NCBI RefSeq assembly: GCF_025963695.1
Contig: NZ_JAOQAH010000028.1
Location: forward strand, 1 to 64,000
Reading direction: 5' to 3'
From: Segetibacter sp.
GTDB lineage: Bacteria > Bacteroidota > Bacteroidia > Chitinophagales > Chitinophagaceae
DNA length: 64,000 nucleotides
The number at the start of each line of letters is the position of its first letter. Within the stretch, counting starts at the first letter, position 1. The position numbers and the translations under genes are program-made. The notes below the pieces were generated by a model, which was given only the letters and a program-made list of their open reading frames with translations, was not told the origin of the DNA and ran no database searches. Shown in pieces: positions 42,376 to 51,721 of the stretch.

Positions 42376-43812
42376 ATGAACTTAAAGAAAATATCACTAA
42401 TAATAATGCTTGCCGGTTCTTTAGCAGCATGCAAAAAAGAGCTGGTTATAGAACCTGAACAATCAGTTTCTGACCAAACTGTTTTTACTTCCAAAGCCGG
42501 AGCGCAGGCTGCACTGACAGGTGTTTATAGTTCTGCCCAGATTTTAGACGTTTTTGGTGCTTTGCCCCAACTAATAAATGACTACCTGGGAGATAATGTA
42601 GAATTTGTTGGCTCGTTTCCGACGCTGCAAGAGATAAATCAATTCACTACAATTGCTACGAATACAAATGTCCAGTTGATTTGGCAAAATCATTACAGAG
42701 TTATAATCAGAGCAAATACCATAATTGAAAGAGTGCCCGGCGTTACTGAAAATAGCTTTACCGATGCTCAAAAGAAACAAATGGTAGCAGAGGCGAAGTT
42801 TATGAGGGCTATTACCTATTTTCAACTCGTTAATTTGTTTGCACAACCCTATAATTGTAATAGCGGTAATACTCCCGGCGTTCCTTTGGTATTGAAAGAA
42901 TTTACTGCAGGACAGGTTGAATTTCCGGGAAGAAGTACCGTGGCTCAAGTACATGCGCAAATTAAGAAAGATCTTGAAGAAGCTGTTCCCGATCTTCCTG
43001 CTACCCATACTACTGCTGTTAATACCCGAGGCAGAGCTACTAAGGGAGCGGCAAGAGCCCTTTTATCAAGGTTTCATTTATATAGAGGAGAGTGGGCGGA
43101 AGCTGCTTCTCGTGCTAATGAGGTAATCACTGCAACACCGACCTATGCTCTCGCCCCTAATTACAGTCATTTTGATCAAACTACCGCCGAAGATATTTTT
43201 GTTTCTATTATGACTACAACAGATAACTCCCGTACAGGGTCTGGGGGGTGGGGCTCTTATTACCGCCCAAGTCCGGCTGGTCGCGGTGATGCTCCGTTTA
43301 GTACAAGTCTTGTTCAGGCTTTTCTGGCAGAGCCTGGAGACAAGCGTTTAAGCTTAAGCGATTCTGCAGTAGCGGCAGATAACGTAAGGAGAAGATTTAC
43401 TTTAAAATACCCCGATGCCACAAATAATTCAGACGACGCACCCTTGATACGTGTTACCGAGATGTACCTAAACAGGGCTGAGGCGTTAGCTGAAGCTGGC
43501 GGGATTAATCAAACTTCTATTGATTTGATGAATGCTTTACGCAGAAGAGCTGGCCTGGCAGAATGGAATGTTACCACATTCTCTTCAAAACAGGAGTTTG
43601 TTGATGCAATCTTAAATGAAAGACGTAAAGAACTTGCTTTCGAAGGACATAGAAGAATGGATTTATTAAGAAAAGGTAAACCGTTAAGAACTACAGGACC
43701 AACCGCCGCTATCTCGGCACCTTGTACAGGTCAAAAAATCATCTTACCCATTCCTCAAAGAGAACTTGATATCAATCCTACTTTAAAAGGACAACAGAAC
43801 CCGGGTTATTAG
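42376..43812 (+). CDS. SusD/RagB-family nutrient-binding lipoprotein
   Basis: 478 residues. Lipoprotein signal peptide with the lipobox LAAC, Cys19. SusD-like N-terminal TPR region (SDQTVFTSKAGAQAALTGVYSSAQ) and C-terminal RagB/SusD domain (LIRVTEMYLNRAEALAEAGG, AILNERRKELAFEGHRRMDLLRKGK, ILPIPQRELDINP). It sits at the cell surface as a lid on the SusC transporter. The gene is 24 bases after SusC and ends with a strong terminator. No glycoside hydrolase gene is linked, so the imported substrate cannot be told. Confidence 0.97.
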   Translation: MNLKKISLIIMLAGSLAACKKELVIEPEQSVSDQTVFTSKAGAQAALTGVYSSAQILDVFGALPQLINDYLGDNVEFVGSFPTLQEINQFTTIATNTNVQLIWQNHYRVIIRANTIIERVPGVTENSFTDAQKKQMVAEAKFMRAITYFQLVNLFAQPYNCNSGNTPGVPLVLKEFTAGQVEFPGRSTVAQVHAQIKKDLEEAVPDLPATHTTAVNTRGRATKGAARALLSRFHLYRGEWAEAASRANEVITATPTYALAPNYSHFDQTTAEDIFVSIMTTTDNSRTGSGGWGSYYRPSPAGRGDAPFSTSLVQAFLAEPGDKRLSLSDSAVAADNVRRRFTLKYPDATNNSDDAPLIRVTEMYLNRAEALAEAGGINQTSIDLMNALRRRAGLAEWNVTTFSSKQEFVDAILNERRKELAFEGHRRMDLLRKGKPLRTTGPTAAISAPCTGQKIILPIPQRELDINPTLKGQQNPGY

Positions 43813-43823
43813 TTTTATATTCG

Positions 43824-43879
43824 TTATTAATAAAAAGGCGGCTAACTTTTACAAAAGTTAGCCGCCTTTTTATTAATAA
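43824..43879. terminator. Long perfect bidirectional terminator
   Basis: A 27-bp perfect inverted repeat: TTATTAATAAAAAGGCGGC then TAACTTTT, against its exact complement, with only two bases between the arms. The GC-rich centre (GGCGGCTAAC) has A and T tracts outside. It serves SusC/SusD on the plus strand and the TlpA-like gene on the minus strand. Confidence 0.9.
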
Positions 43880-43906
43880 TTATTTGATGTTTCTTCATTC
43901 TGCTTT

Positions 43907-45049
43907 TTACTTCAACACTTCGCCCAGCTTCTTCACTAACTCTTCTCCTCTTAAAGCGCTTGCGATAATTTTTCCATTAGGATCAACTAATACATTAAAA
44001 GGAATTCCGTCAAAACCATAAGCGGGTACAGCGGCACTTTCCCATTGTTTTAGGTCGCTCATGTGCGTCCATGTTAGTTGGTCTTTGGCTATCGCTTTTT
44101 GCCAGGCTGCCTTGTCCTGGTCGAGAGATATACCGAGAATAGTAAAATTTTTATTCTTGAACTGGTTATATGCAGCAACCACATTCGGGTTTTCCTGCCT
44201 GCAAGGTCCGCACCAGCTTGCCCAAAAATCAATCAACACATACTTGCCTTTAAAACTACTAATACTAACAGGTTTTCCATTTACATCCATCATAGTTAAA
44301 TCAGGGGCCTGCTTATTTAAAAGTGCATAACTGCTATTTGTATTGTCGCTTGTTGACGGTGCAGGTGTTTTAACAGCTAGCAGGCTTTTGATCTTAGCAA
44401 GACCAGTATGCTCCGGAAATTTTTGAGCAGTAGCATTCACCATAGAAATTATTTCTTCATTTGGTATCGTTTGGCTTGCAATACCTAAGGCATATAAGGA
44501 GGCGGCTGCACTAGGTGAACTATTTATATAATTTTTGAGTAAGTTGTTTAGACTGGCAACCTGTTTATCATTCTTAGTCTGCAATGTTTCTGACAAACTA
44601 TCCTGGCCTTGAAGGGCTTTAATACTATCTATTACCTTGAAGTTGGCAAGAATTGCCGAGTCTTTTGCTCTGTAGTCTTCAAACAAGTTATGTAAGCTCT
44701 CCGAAGCTGGGGAACCTTCCACAGAATAATTTCTGTAGTCATTCACATTAAGATGAACTTTAATGCTGTTGTTGTCATTTATTAAAATCACATCGGGTCC
44801 GTTGTCTATCACCAGCCTGTAAATTCCTTCTTCATTTGCTCTCCCCCTTAACGTAAACGAACCTTTATCTTTTAAAATAGCCGAGTCAAGAACTACCGGT
44901 TGTGCATTTGCATAGGGAGTTTCCATCAGTGTCACTTTCTTTCCCGGCGCATTTTCTATAACTCCTGATACGACAAATCCCCCGTGTTTTTTCTCCTGGC
45001 AAGATGTGAGGATGCTAATTAGCAGTACCAGGTATATCATGTTTTTCAT
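43907..45049 (-). CDS. TlpA/ResA-like thioredoxin-fold lipoprotein with DUF4369
   Basis: 380 residues. Lipoprotein signal with LTSC, Cys17. The N-terminal part (FVVSGVIENAPGKKVTLMETP ... FTLRGRANEEGIYRLVIDNGP) is a DUF4369-type domain. A helical middle (about 115-230) leads to the AhpC/TSA-type thioredoxin domain, with the redox motif WCGPC (FWASWCGPCRQENP, about 276-289). It acts in the periplasm on protein thiols, for example in cytochrome c or disulfide maturation. Such proteins are very common in Bacteroidota; the partner is unknown. It lies 31 bases after gatB. Confidence 0.93.
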   Translation of the reverse strand: MKNMIYLVLLISILTSCQEKKHGGFVVSGVIENAPGKKVTLMETPYANAQPVVLDSAILKDKGSFTLRGRANEEGIYRLVIDNGPDVILINDNNSIKVHLNVNDYRNYSVEGSPASESLHNLFEDYRAKDSAILANFKVIDSIKALQGQDSLSETLQTKNDKQVASLNNLLKNYINSSPSAAASLYALGIASQTIPNEEIISMVNATAQKFPEHTGLAKIKSLLAVKTPAPSTSDNTNSSYALLNKQAPDLTMMDVNGKPVSISSFKGKYVLIDFWASWCGPCRQENPNVVAAYNQFKNKNFTILGISLDQDKAAWQKAIAKDQLTWTHMSDLKQWESAAVPAYGFDGIPFNVLVDPNGKIIASALRGEELVKKLGEVLK

Positions 45050-45079
45050 ATTGTAACAACAAAATTTAAATGCTACTTT

Positions 45080-46522
45080 TTATTTTAATTTTTCTTCCAA
45101 TAGTTGAGTTGCCGCCTTAGGGTCTGCCTTGCCTTTGCTCACTTTTTTTATTTCACCTACAAAAAGCCCTATTAAACCTTTTTTACCTTTTTTATATTCT
45201 ACTACTTTTTCCGGCATTTTTGCCAGCACTTCATTTACCCAGTTTTCTATATCGGCACTTTCGCTAACCTGTAAAAGATTGAGTTCATTAGCTACCTGTA
45301 AGGGTTCTTTTGCAGGGCTTTGTAATAAAACCGGTAGAATTTTTAAAGAAGCAACCGAGAAGTTTACTTTTCCTTCCTCAATAATAGCCACTAAACCTGC
45401 AAGTGTTTTTGGTGTTATTGAAAGTTCGTTGAAAGAAATACCTCTTTCATTAAGTATTTGGCGCAAAGGCCCCGTCATCCAGTTTACAATTGCTTTGTAA
45501 TTTTTTGAATAGGAAATAGCCTGTTCAAAATATGCTGCAGTTGCTTTCTCATCGCACATTTGCTGTGCGTCATATTCATTTAAACCCAACAATTTGTATT
45601 TCTCAAACAATTCGTTAGGTAAGGCAGGTAGCTTCGCTTGTATACCAGTTATAAATTCTTCACTTAACCGAAATGGAGTTAAATCAGGTTCGGGAAAATA
45701 GCGGTAATCATTCGCTTCCTCTTTATCGCGTATAGCAAATGTGGTATCATTATCAGCATTAAAGCTTCTTGTTTGCTGTATGATTGTTTCACCTTTTTCA
45801 ACCATTGCAATCATTCGTTCAATTTCGTATTCAATTGCCTTTTTTACGTTTCGGATAGAATTCAGATTTTTTACTTCCACCTTGGTTCCAAGAGCAGTTT
45901 CACCTTTTAATCTTATCGACACGTTTGCATCGCAACGCAAGCTTCCTTCCTCCATATTTCCATCGCAAACCCCAATCCATCTAACAAGTTTTCTTATTTC
46001 TGTAACGTATTGAAAAGCCTCTTCAGCCGAATGCATGTCGGGTTCTGTAACGATTTCAATCAGCGGAACGCCAGCCCGGTTTAAATCGATGCACGTATAA
46101 TCTTCGTCAGCATCATGAATGCTTTTGCCGGCATCTTCTTCGAGGTGGATACGGTTTAGTTGCACTTTTTTCTCTGCATCTTTTGTCTTGATAAAAACCC
46201 ATCCTCCTTTGCAAATCGGGGTAGTATGTTGAGAAACCTGGTAGCCTTTGGGGAGGTCAGGATAAAAATAATTTTTTCGAGCAAAGTAATTGAAGCGTTC
46301 TATCTCGCAATGACAAACAAGCCCCATCATAATTGCGTATTCTACGGCCTTTTTATTGGTTTTTGGCAAAGTGCCGGGATGGCCCAGAGTAATGGGACTG
46401 ATGTGCGTGTTAGGTTCTGCTCCAAATGATGCACTGTCGCCACTAAACAATTTGCTTTGTGTTTGTAACTGTGCATGAACTTCAAGTCCAATTACAACTT
46501 CATATTTTCCGTTTACATCCAT
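45080..46522 (-). CDS. gatB: Aspartyl/glutamyl-tRNA(Asn/Gln) amidotransferase subunit B
   Basis: 480 residues. The start VIGLEVHAQLQTQSKLFSGD is the conserved kinase-like signature. Other motifs are GHPGTLP, YFYPDLPKGYQVSQ, IHLEEDAGKS, DLNRAGVPLIEIVTEPD, EGSLRCDANVS and DYRYFPEPDL. A C-terminal GatB/Yqey tRNA-binding domain follows (about 330-480). With GatA and GatC it amidates Glu-tRNA(Gln) or Asp-tRNA(Asn). gatA and gatC are not in this window. A TAnnTTTG-like box (TACCTTTA, 46553-46560) lies upstream. Confidence 0.97.
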   Translation of the reverse strand: MDVNGKYEVVIGLEVHAQLQTQSKLFSGDSASFGAEPNTHISPITLGHPGTLPKTNKKAVEYAIMMGLVCHCEIERFNYFARKNYFYPDLPKGYQVSQHTTPICKGGWVFIKTKDAEKKVQLNRIHLEEDAGKSIHDADEDYTCIDLNRAGVPLIEIVTEPDMHSAEEAFQYVTEIRKLVRWIGVCDGNMEEGSLRCDANVSIRLKGETALGTKVEVKNLNSIRNVKKAIEYEIERMIAMVEKGETIIQQTRSFNADNDTTFAIRDKEEANDYRYFPEPDLTPFRLSEEFITGIQAKLPALPNELFEKYKLLGLNEYDAQQMCDEKATAAYFEQAISYSKNYKAIVNWMTGPLRQILNERGISFNELSITPKTLAGLVAIIEEGKVNFSVASLKILPVLLQSPAKEPLQVANELNLLQVSESADIENWVNEVLAKMPEKVVEYKKGKKGLIGLFVGEIKKVSKGKADPKAATQLLEEKLK

Positions 46523-46649
46523 AGTATAAAAATAAAACCTGCTGTTACGGTGTAAAGGTATTAGAATTAAGATAAAGGCTTGTTTAAGCCTTGTTACAAA
46601 TGTTTGTGAGTAAGGAGGGTTTTATAAATGGACGTTTGTAATTTCAATC

Positions 46650-46854
46650 AACATCGTTGTGTCACTCTCTTTGTACTGCAAAGCTTTATTCAGGCCTTCT
46701 GGCAAATGCAACATAGCTCATTGATAAGCACCAAAGGCGGCAATAGCTTGCCTATGCTTTTAAGACTTTTAAGGAAAAGCTAATGGTAGATAAAGTAAAA
46801 CAGGTGGCAGCTGAATATAGAATAAAAAGTACAAGGGAGTGACACAACAATGTT
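46650..46854. mobile_element. MITE-like element, GTGTCAC version, 28-bp terminal inverted repeats
   Basis: Left end AACATCGTTGTGTCACTC then TCTTTGTACT; right end in reverse complement AACATTGTTGTGTCACTC then CCTTGTACT. The arms differ by two or three substitutions and one indel over about 28 bases, so this is a complete 205-base unit with terminal inverted repeats. Inside there is no open frame of note and no transposase. I see no clear target-site duplication in the flanks. It is the best-preserved full element of the dispersed family. Confidence 0.78.
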
Positions 46855-46908
46855 ATATGCTTGTTCTATCGCTACATTAAAAAAAGCTCCAAATAATATA
46901 TAAATAAA

Positions 46909-46937
46909 AAAGCCGCCACACTTCTGTAACGGCTTGC
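46909..46937 (-). terminator. Terminator of the PDZ protein gene
   Basis: On the minus strand AGCCG pairs with CGGCT, extended by TGT/ACA, followed by six T. It lies about 20 bases after the stop. Confidence 0.75.
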
Positions 46938-46954
46938 GCAAAAGATAGCTTTTG

Positions 46955-47941
46955 TTACAAGTCTGCTGTTTTTAATCTCTTCGGAACTTTAACTTCTGCA
47001 GTCTGAGACTTTCCACCTCTTTTATAAGAAAATTTAACGGCTTCGCCTTCTTTCAAATCTTTTATAGCAGTACGCAACTCATCTACTCCTGCAACCTCCT
47101 TACCGTTTACCTCAGTTATTACATCGCCATCTTTAATACCTGCTTTTGCTGCGGGCGAATTTTCGTCAACATCTTTTACGGTAACCCCTTTGCCCTCTTC
47201 AACATCCTGTATTTGTAAACCAATTTTCGGTTTTCTATTAAAGTTGAAATTGAAGTTTTCCATGGGAGGCATTACGCCTTCAGGCAGAGTGAAGTTGAAG
47301 TCTTTATTGAAGTTGTACGCAAAGGAACGTGCTTTGTTTTCACTTAAAACAGCAGTAGTCTTACCTTCTTTGCCATTGCGTTTGTAGGTGATGTCGACTT
47401 TATCGTTTGGTTTTTGGCCAGCAATTGCTTTAATAAGGTCGGCGGGTTCTTCCACTTTTTTGTCACCTACTTTTGTAATGATATCGTCTTTTTTTAAACC
47501 CGCTTTCTCTGCTCCACTCTCTTTAGTAACATCAGTTACTTTTACTCCATCATCGGACCTGGAAGTGATTACCCCTAACAAGGCTTTATTTGAGGGAGCC
47601 GCAGGGGTGAAAGCGCGATCAAAACCTTCGCCGTTCATTAAACCTTTTGGGTTTGAAAAAGCCCTTACCCGTGGAGGGGCAGTACTTGAGCGATCTCTTT
47701 TGAAAACAGTTACGTCTTTGTTTTTAAATTCATCTACCGGCTTGCCGTTGATAGTTACATTGTCACCATCAACTACGATTGTCATTTTTTCTGTTTTGCC
47801 ACCTTTTTTGCGAATCACAATTTCCTGTGATTTCTCTTCCTGGTCTCCTGGAGATTTTTCTCTTTGATCCTGTGCGGAAGCAGCGGTACCAATAAATGCT
47901 GTTGCCAATACCGGTACAACATATTTAATCCAATTCTTCAT
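46955..47941 (-). CDS. Exported protein with two PDZ domains
   Basis: 328 residues. Signal peptide about 1-23 (TAFIGTAASAQ). A Lys-rich region (about 25-110) with a strand pair MTIVVDGDNVTINGKPVDEF is followed by PDZ 1 (about 118-205: LLGVITSRSDDGVKVTDVTKESGAEKAGLKKDDIITKVGDKKV) and PDZ 2 (about 240-325: KIGLQIQDVEEGKGVTVKDVDENSPAAKAGIKDGDVITEVNGKEV). There is no trypsin-like protease domain, so it is not DegP itself. It may be a periplasmic scaffold or protease adaptor. Confidence 0.9.
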   Translation of the reverse strand: MKNWIKYVVPVLATAFIGTAASAQDQREKSPGDQEEKSQEIVIRKKGGKTEKMTIVVDGDNVTINGKPVDEFKNKDVTVFKRDRSSTAPPRVRAFSNPKGLMNGEGFDRAFTPAAPSNKALLGVITSRSDDGVKVTDVTKESGAEKAGLKKDDIITKVGDKKVEEPADLIKAIAGQKPNDKVDITYKRNGKEGKTTAVLSENKARSFAYNFNKDFNFTLPEGVMPPMENFNFNFNRKPKIGLQIQDVEEGKGVTVKDVDENSPAAKAGIKDGDVITEVNGKEVAGVDELRTAIKDLKEGEAVKFSYKRGGKSQTAEVKVPKRLKTADL

Positions 47942-48079
47942 AATGTTTTATTTTTTGATTTACGAAAGTGTTAGTACATCAAATGTAAGAAAGATTTTTA
48001 AATACGAAGGCTTTCGGAATTGTTAATTTAAAAAAATAAAAAGCGATTTACAGGTGGTTTTAACGAGCTGAAAATAAAT

Positions 48080-48111
48080 AGAAAAAGCCCACGCGAGGCG
48101 TAGGCTTTTCG
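48080..48111 (-). terminator. Terminator of the PepSY-like protein gene
   Basis: GAAAAGCCTACGC pairs with GCGTGGGCTTTTTC on the minus strand (one mismatch), with a 3-base loop and T-rich end. It lies about 20 bases after the stop. Confidence 0.78.
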
Positions 48112-48129
48112 AACGAATGCTTGCTGCTT

Positions 48130-48570
48130 TTATTTTTTTGTTGTCTTAAAATTTGACACTCCGCCTGTGCCGGTTACTCTAAGTATTACAGACTCTTTAT
48201 CGTTTTCTGCAGCTATAAAATATGCTGTTTCTTCCATTCCCTCCATTTCAACAGCTTCTTTTACAATATAGTCGCTATAGTCTTTTGCAAAGGCTCTTTT
48301 AGCTTTAACAGGTAATTCGTCTATTGATATAGTTCTGCTGATTGCAACTTTTTCTCCTCTTGCATTGTAAAAAGCTTCCATTTTTTCAGCGCCTATATTA
48401 AAAGTTGCTTTGTAGTAGTTCTCCGCTGTAGACCATGAGACGTTTGAAGCTTTTGCAAACTCGAACCTGAAGTTGTTGATTGCAAGGTTGCTAATCTTTT
48501 TATCAGGGGTTGCGAATGAGCTTGCAGCAACTGTAATGGTAAGTAAAGCGGCGATAAATAACTTTTTCAT
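48130..48570 (-). CDS. Secreted PepSY-like/BLIP-like small protein
   Basis: 146 residues. Signal peptide about 1-20 (AALLTITVAASSFA). The mature part has the pattern of the PepSY-like domain often found in Bacteroidota secretomes: FEFAKASNVSWSTAENYYKATFNIGAEKMEAFYNARGEKVAISRTIS, then DELPVKAKRAFAKDYSDYIVKEAVEMEG. Its role is unknown; related folds inhibit proteases or beta-lactamases. It has its own terminator. Confidence 0.85.
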   Translation of the reverse strand: MKKLFIAALLTITVAASSFATPDKKISNLAINNFRFEFAKASNVSWSTAENYYKATFNIGAEKMEAFYNARGEKVAISRTISIDELPVKAKRAFAKDYSDYIVKEAVEMEGMEETAYFIAAENDKESVILRVTGTGGVSNFKTTKK

Positions 48571-48915
48571 GATGTGGTTTTTTATTTTTTTTGATAATTT
48601 ATGTCAGTTGTTTTTGATTGACTAGTCAAAAGTATATAGGGGAAAGAGGCAGATGAAGCGAAATAGGATGAAGCCTGTTTGTATTTGAAGCGTTATTGAT
48701 GAGCGGTATTAGCCAGGCTAAAATAAATGGCTGAAAAGCTAATGCTGGCGTGGGTTTGCCGGTTTTTAATGCAAGAAGATAAAAAAGCGTAAAATCAGTG
48801 ATAGAATGAAAAGATTAATGAACCCCTTTGGATGAGCGGTAGATGTTTTGAGGCATAAAATGAAAAACCTCCGCGATTGCAGAGGTTTTGAGATTAAAAC
48901 AACATTCTTTAAGTA
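48571..48915. other. Intergenic region between alaS end and the PepSY-like gene
   Basis: 345 bases with the alaS terminator at its right end and the leader of the PepSY-like gene at its left end. Nothing else recognised. Confidence 0.5.
48863..48889 (-). terminator. Terminator of alaS
   Basis: AAAACCTC pairs with GAGGTTTT over a 10-base loop, followed by a T/A-rich end on the minus strand. It lies 27 bases after the alaS stop. Confidence 0.75.
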
Positions 48916-51531
48916 TTACAATAAGCTTTTCACTTTTTCAATAACCTGTAATAAGGTACTTGCATCTTGCCCACCGGCCGTTGCCAGTGTCTTTTGTCCA
49001 CCGCCACCACCTTTAATTAAAGGGGCTATATGTTCTTTAATAATTTTAGGTGCTTCCAGGTTTTTCGCTGCCGCAACTGCCTCATCTAGCATAATTACTA
49101 CATGGGCTTTTCCATCAGCCTTTGCTGCTAACACCACTACGTAATTTTGTAATTCCTGTTTCAGGTCCAGACACAGTTTCTTTAAACTTTCCACGTTACT
49201 TACTTCAACAATTTGCCCCAGAAAGTTTATCCCATTTACTTGTTCGACCTTTTTTAATAATGTGGGTCTTATTGCAGCAAGTTGCTTTGCTTCAAGACTT
49301 TCTATTTTTTTCTTTAGTTCTGCATTTTCCAACTGCAGGCTTTCTACTGCTTTCTTTACATCTTTGGGATTTTTCAATAATTCTTTAATTTGCTGCAAAG
49401 AAGAAAATTGCTCGTGTATAAGTTGTTCGGCAGCTTTCCCGCTTACTGCTTCTATCCTTCGTACACCTGCTGCAACAGCAGTTTCGTGTTTAACTTTAAA
49501 GAATCCAAGTTCGCCGGTATTGCTTACATGGGTTCCTCCACACAGCTCAACTGAATAGGACGGATCCATAACAACCACTCTCACTACATCCCCATATTTT
49601 TCTCCAAACAGCGCCATTGCCCCCATTCCCACAGCTTCTTCTTTGCTCATCTGCTTGATGACAACCGGCACATTTTCTCTTATTTTCTGATTTACAATTG
49701 ACTCTATTTGTGCAATTTCCTCATCTGTCACTTTCGAAAAATGAGAAAAGTCAAACCTCAGATGTTCGTTATTTACAAGGCTACCTTTTTGGGCTACGTG
49801 CGTTCCCAGAACCTGTCTTAAAGCTGCATGCAGTAAATGTGTTGCACTATGATTTACTTCGGTACTCCTTCGAAACGCTTCGTCAACCCTGGCTATCACC
49901 TCCCCCTCAATTTGTTCAGGAAGCTTTTCTGTAAAATGAATAGTAACGTTATTTTCTTTTTTTGTGTCTATTACCTCAATTGTCTGCATTCCAAAAGTAA
50001 GCACACCTCTATCACCTACCTGTCCACCGCTTTCTGCATAAAAGGGCGTCGTATCTAAAACCAACTGAAACGCTTCTTTGCCTTTTGCTTTTACCTTTCG
50101 GTATCTCACAACATTACTTTTAACTTCCAGGCTGTCGTAACCAACAAATTCAGTTGATGGAGTTTCGTTTAATACGATCCAGTCTTCAGTATCTATTACA
50201 GTAGCTGCCCGGCTGCGGGTCTTCTGTTGTTGCAATTCTTTTTCAAACCCCTCTTCGTCGACCTGTAAATTGTTTTCGGAAGCAATCAAACGTGTTAAGT
50301 CAATAGGAAAGCCGTAAGTGTCAAATAATTCGAATGCTGCTTTCCCATCAATAACACTACTAGAAGTTTGAGCCATCAGCTCATCAATCTTTTTAAGGCC
50401 TTTTTCCAGCGTTCTTAAAAACCCCTCTTCTTCTTCCTTCACAACCTTCGTTACAAAATCAAGCTGAGCGTACAATTCAGGAAAAACAGAACCAAATTGC
50501 CAACCTAACACAGGCATTAACTCAAATAATAAGGGTTGTTTATAATCGAGGTATGAATAGTAATACCGCACAGCTCTACGCAGAATTCTTCTGATAACAT
50601 ATCCGGCTCCCGTGTTTGATGGAAGTTGGCCGTCAGCAATCGTAAATGCAATTGCCCGTATATGGTCGGCTATTACTCTAAATGCTACATCTTTCTTATC
50701 ATCGGTGTTTGTGTAGTTCTTGCCGGTTAATTTTTCTGTATGGGCAATTGTTCCAGTAAAAAGATCAGTATCATAATTACTGCTCTTTTGCTGTAGTACT
50801 CTAACCAAACGCTCAAGCCCCATACCCGTATCTACATGGCGCGAAGGCAGCGCTTCAAGATCGCCATTCTTCAACCGGTTGTATTGAATAAATACATTGT
50901 TCCAAATCTCTATCACCTGTGGGTGATCGTTGTTCACCAGCGTTTTTCCCTCAACCGTTTTTCTTTCCTCATCGCTTCGGCAGTCAACGTGTATTTCAGT
51001 ACAAGGGCCACATGGCCCGGTGTCGCCCATTTCCCAAAAGTTATCTTTCTTATTTCCTAAAATAATTCTGTCTTCGTTAATAACCTTCTTCCATTCATTG
51101 TAAGCTTCGTTATCTTTTGGAAGGTTTTCTCTTTCGCTTCCTTCAAATATGGTTACATATAACCGGTCTTTATCCAGTTTGTAAACTTCCGTCAGCAACT
51201 CCCAGCTCCATGCAATTGCTTCGGGTTTAAAATAATCGCCAAAGCTCCAGTTACCCAACATTTCAAACATGGTGTGGTGATAGGTGTCCACACCTACTTC
51301 TTCCAAATCGTTGTGTTTACCACTTACACGAAGACACTTTTGCGTATCGGCTATGCGCGATTTCTCAGGGTTTTTATTGCCTAAAAAATAGTCTTTAAAC
51401 TGGTTCATGCCTGCATTGGTAAACAGCAGGGTAGGGTCATTCTTAATAACAATCGGCGCAGAGGGAACAATCAGATGTTCCTTTTGAGCAAAAAAATTTA
51501 AAAATTCCTTTCTTATTTCTGCACTCGTCAT
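48916..51531 (-). CDS. alaS: Alanine--tRNA ligase
   Basis: 871 residues from the ATG at 51531 (MTSAEIRKEFLNFF). A TTG at 51543 and an ATG at 51534 in frame would add only a few residues. Class II catalytic domain: LLFTNAGMNQFKDYFLG, RVSGKHNDLEEVG, HHTMFEMLGNWSFGDYF, and GDTGPCGPCTEIHVD. The editing domain carries HSATHLLHAALRQVLG and the zinc-binding CGGTHVSNTG. A DHHA1 oligomerisation domain at the end (KADGKAHVVIMLDEAVAAAKN, GGGGGQKTLATAGG) completes the protein. Charges tRNA(Ala) and removes misacylated Ser and Gly. Length is normal. Confidence 0.97.
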   Translation of the reverse strand: MTSAEIRKEFLNFFAQKEHLIVPSAPIVIKNDPTLLFTNAGMNQFKDYFLGNKNPEKSRIADTQKCLRVSGKHNDLEEVGVDTYHHTMFEMLGNWSFGDYFKPEAIAWSWELLTEVYKLDKDRLYVTIFEGSERENLPKDNEAYNEWKKVINEDRIILGNKKDNFWEMGDTGPCGPCTEIHVDCRSDEERKTVEGKTLVNNDHPQVIEIWNNVFIQYNRLKNGDLEALPSRHVDTGMGLERLVRVLQQKSSNYDTDLFTGTIAHTEKLTGKNYTNTDDKKDVAFRVIADHIRAIAFTIADGQLPSNTGAGYVIRRILRRAVRYYYSYLDYKQPLLFELMPVLGWQFGSVFPELYAQLDFVTKVVKEEEEGFLRTLEKGLKKIDELMAQTSSSVIDGKAAFELFDTYGFPIDLTRLIASENNLQVDEEGFEKELQQQKTRSRAATVIDTEDWIVLNETPSTEFVGYDSLEVKSNVVRYRKVKAKGKEAFQLVLDTTPFYAESGGQVGDRGVLTFGMQTIEVIDTKKENNVTIHFTEKLPEQIEGEVIARVDEAFRRSTEVNHSATHLLHAALRQVLGTHVAQKGSLVNNEHLRFDFSHFSKVTDEEIAQIESIVNQKIRENVPVVIKQMSKEEAVGMGAMALFGEKYGDVVRVVVMDPSYSVELCGGTHVSNTGELGFFKVKHETAVAAGVRRIEAVSGKAAEQLIHEQFSSLQQIKELLKNPKDVKKAVESLQLENAELKKKIESLEAKQLAAIRPTLLKKVEQVNGINFLGQIVEVSNVESLKKLCLDLKQELQNYVVVLAAKADGKAHVVIMLDEAVAAAKNLEAPKIIKEHIAPLIKGGGGGQKTLATAGGQDASTLLQVIEKVKSLL

Positions 51532-51572
51532 CATAACAATCAAAATTATTTGATATCAAATTTTAATTTAAA

Positions 51573-51590
51573 CCCCTAAAATTTCAGGGG
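51573..51590 (-). other. Small leader hairpin upstream of alaS
   Basis: CCCCT and AGGGG form a 5-bp stem with an 8-base loop, 42 bases before the alaS start and just downstream of a TACCTTCG box at 51593-51600. It would lie at the start of the alaS transcript. Function unknown. Confidence 0.35.
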
Positions 51591-51721
51591 GCGAAGGTAA
51601 GAAATGAAAACACTTTCCTCGCTCGCGGTTGAAGAGTTTATGCTCCAAATTGTTTTAAAGCGATTATTGACGGAACTTTGTCGGGAGTAGCAGTATTTTT
51701 TAAAAACGGAAAATCAGGCAA

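Larger units (their letters stand above)
46523..46954. other. Intergenic region with a paired repeat element
   Basis: 432 bases between gatB and the PDZ protein gene, both on the minus strand. It holds the complete paired repeat element (46650-46854), the gatB promoter zone and the terminator of the PDZ gene. No gene is seen. Confidence 0.6.

Noticed and set aside
46650..46854. Insertion sequence
   Set aside because: There are terminal inverted repeats, but no open frame for a transposase, so it is only MITE-like.
47388..47867. 159-residue open frame on the plus strand
   Set aside because: Antisense to the PDZ protein, with no signal peptide logic or family match.
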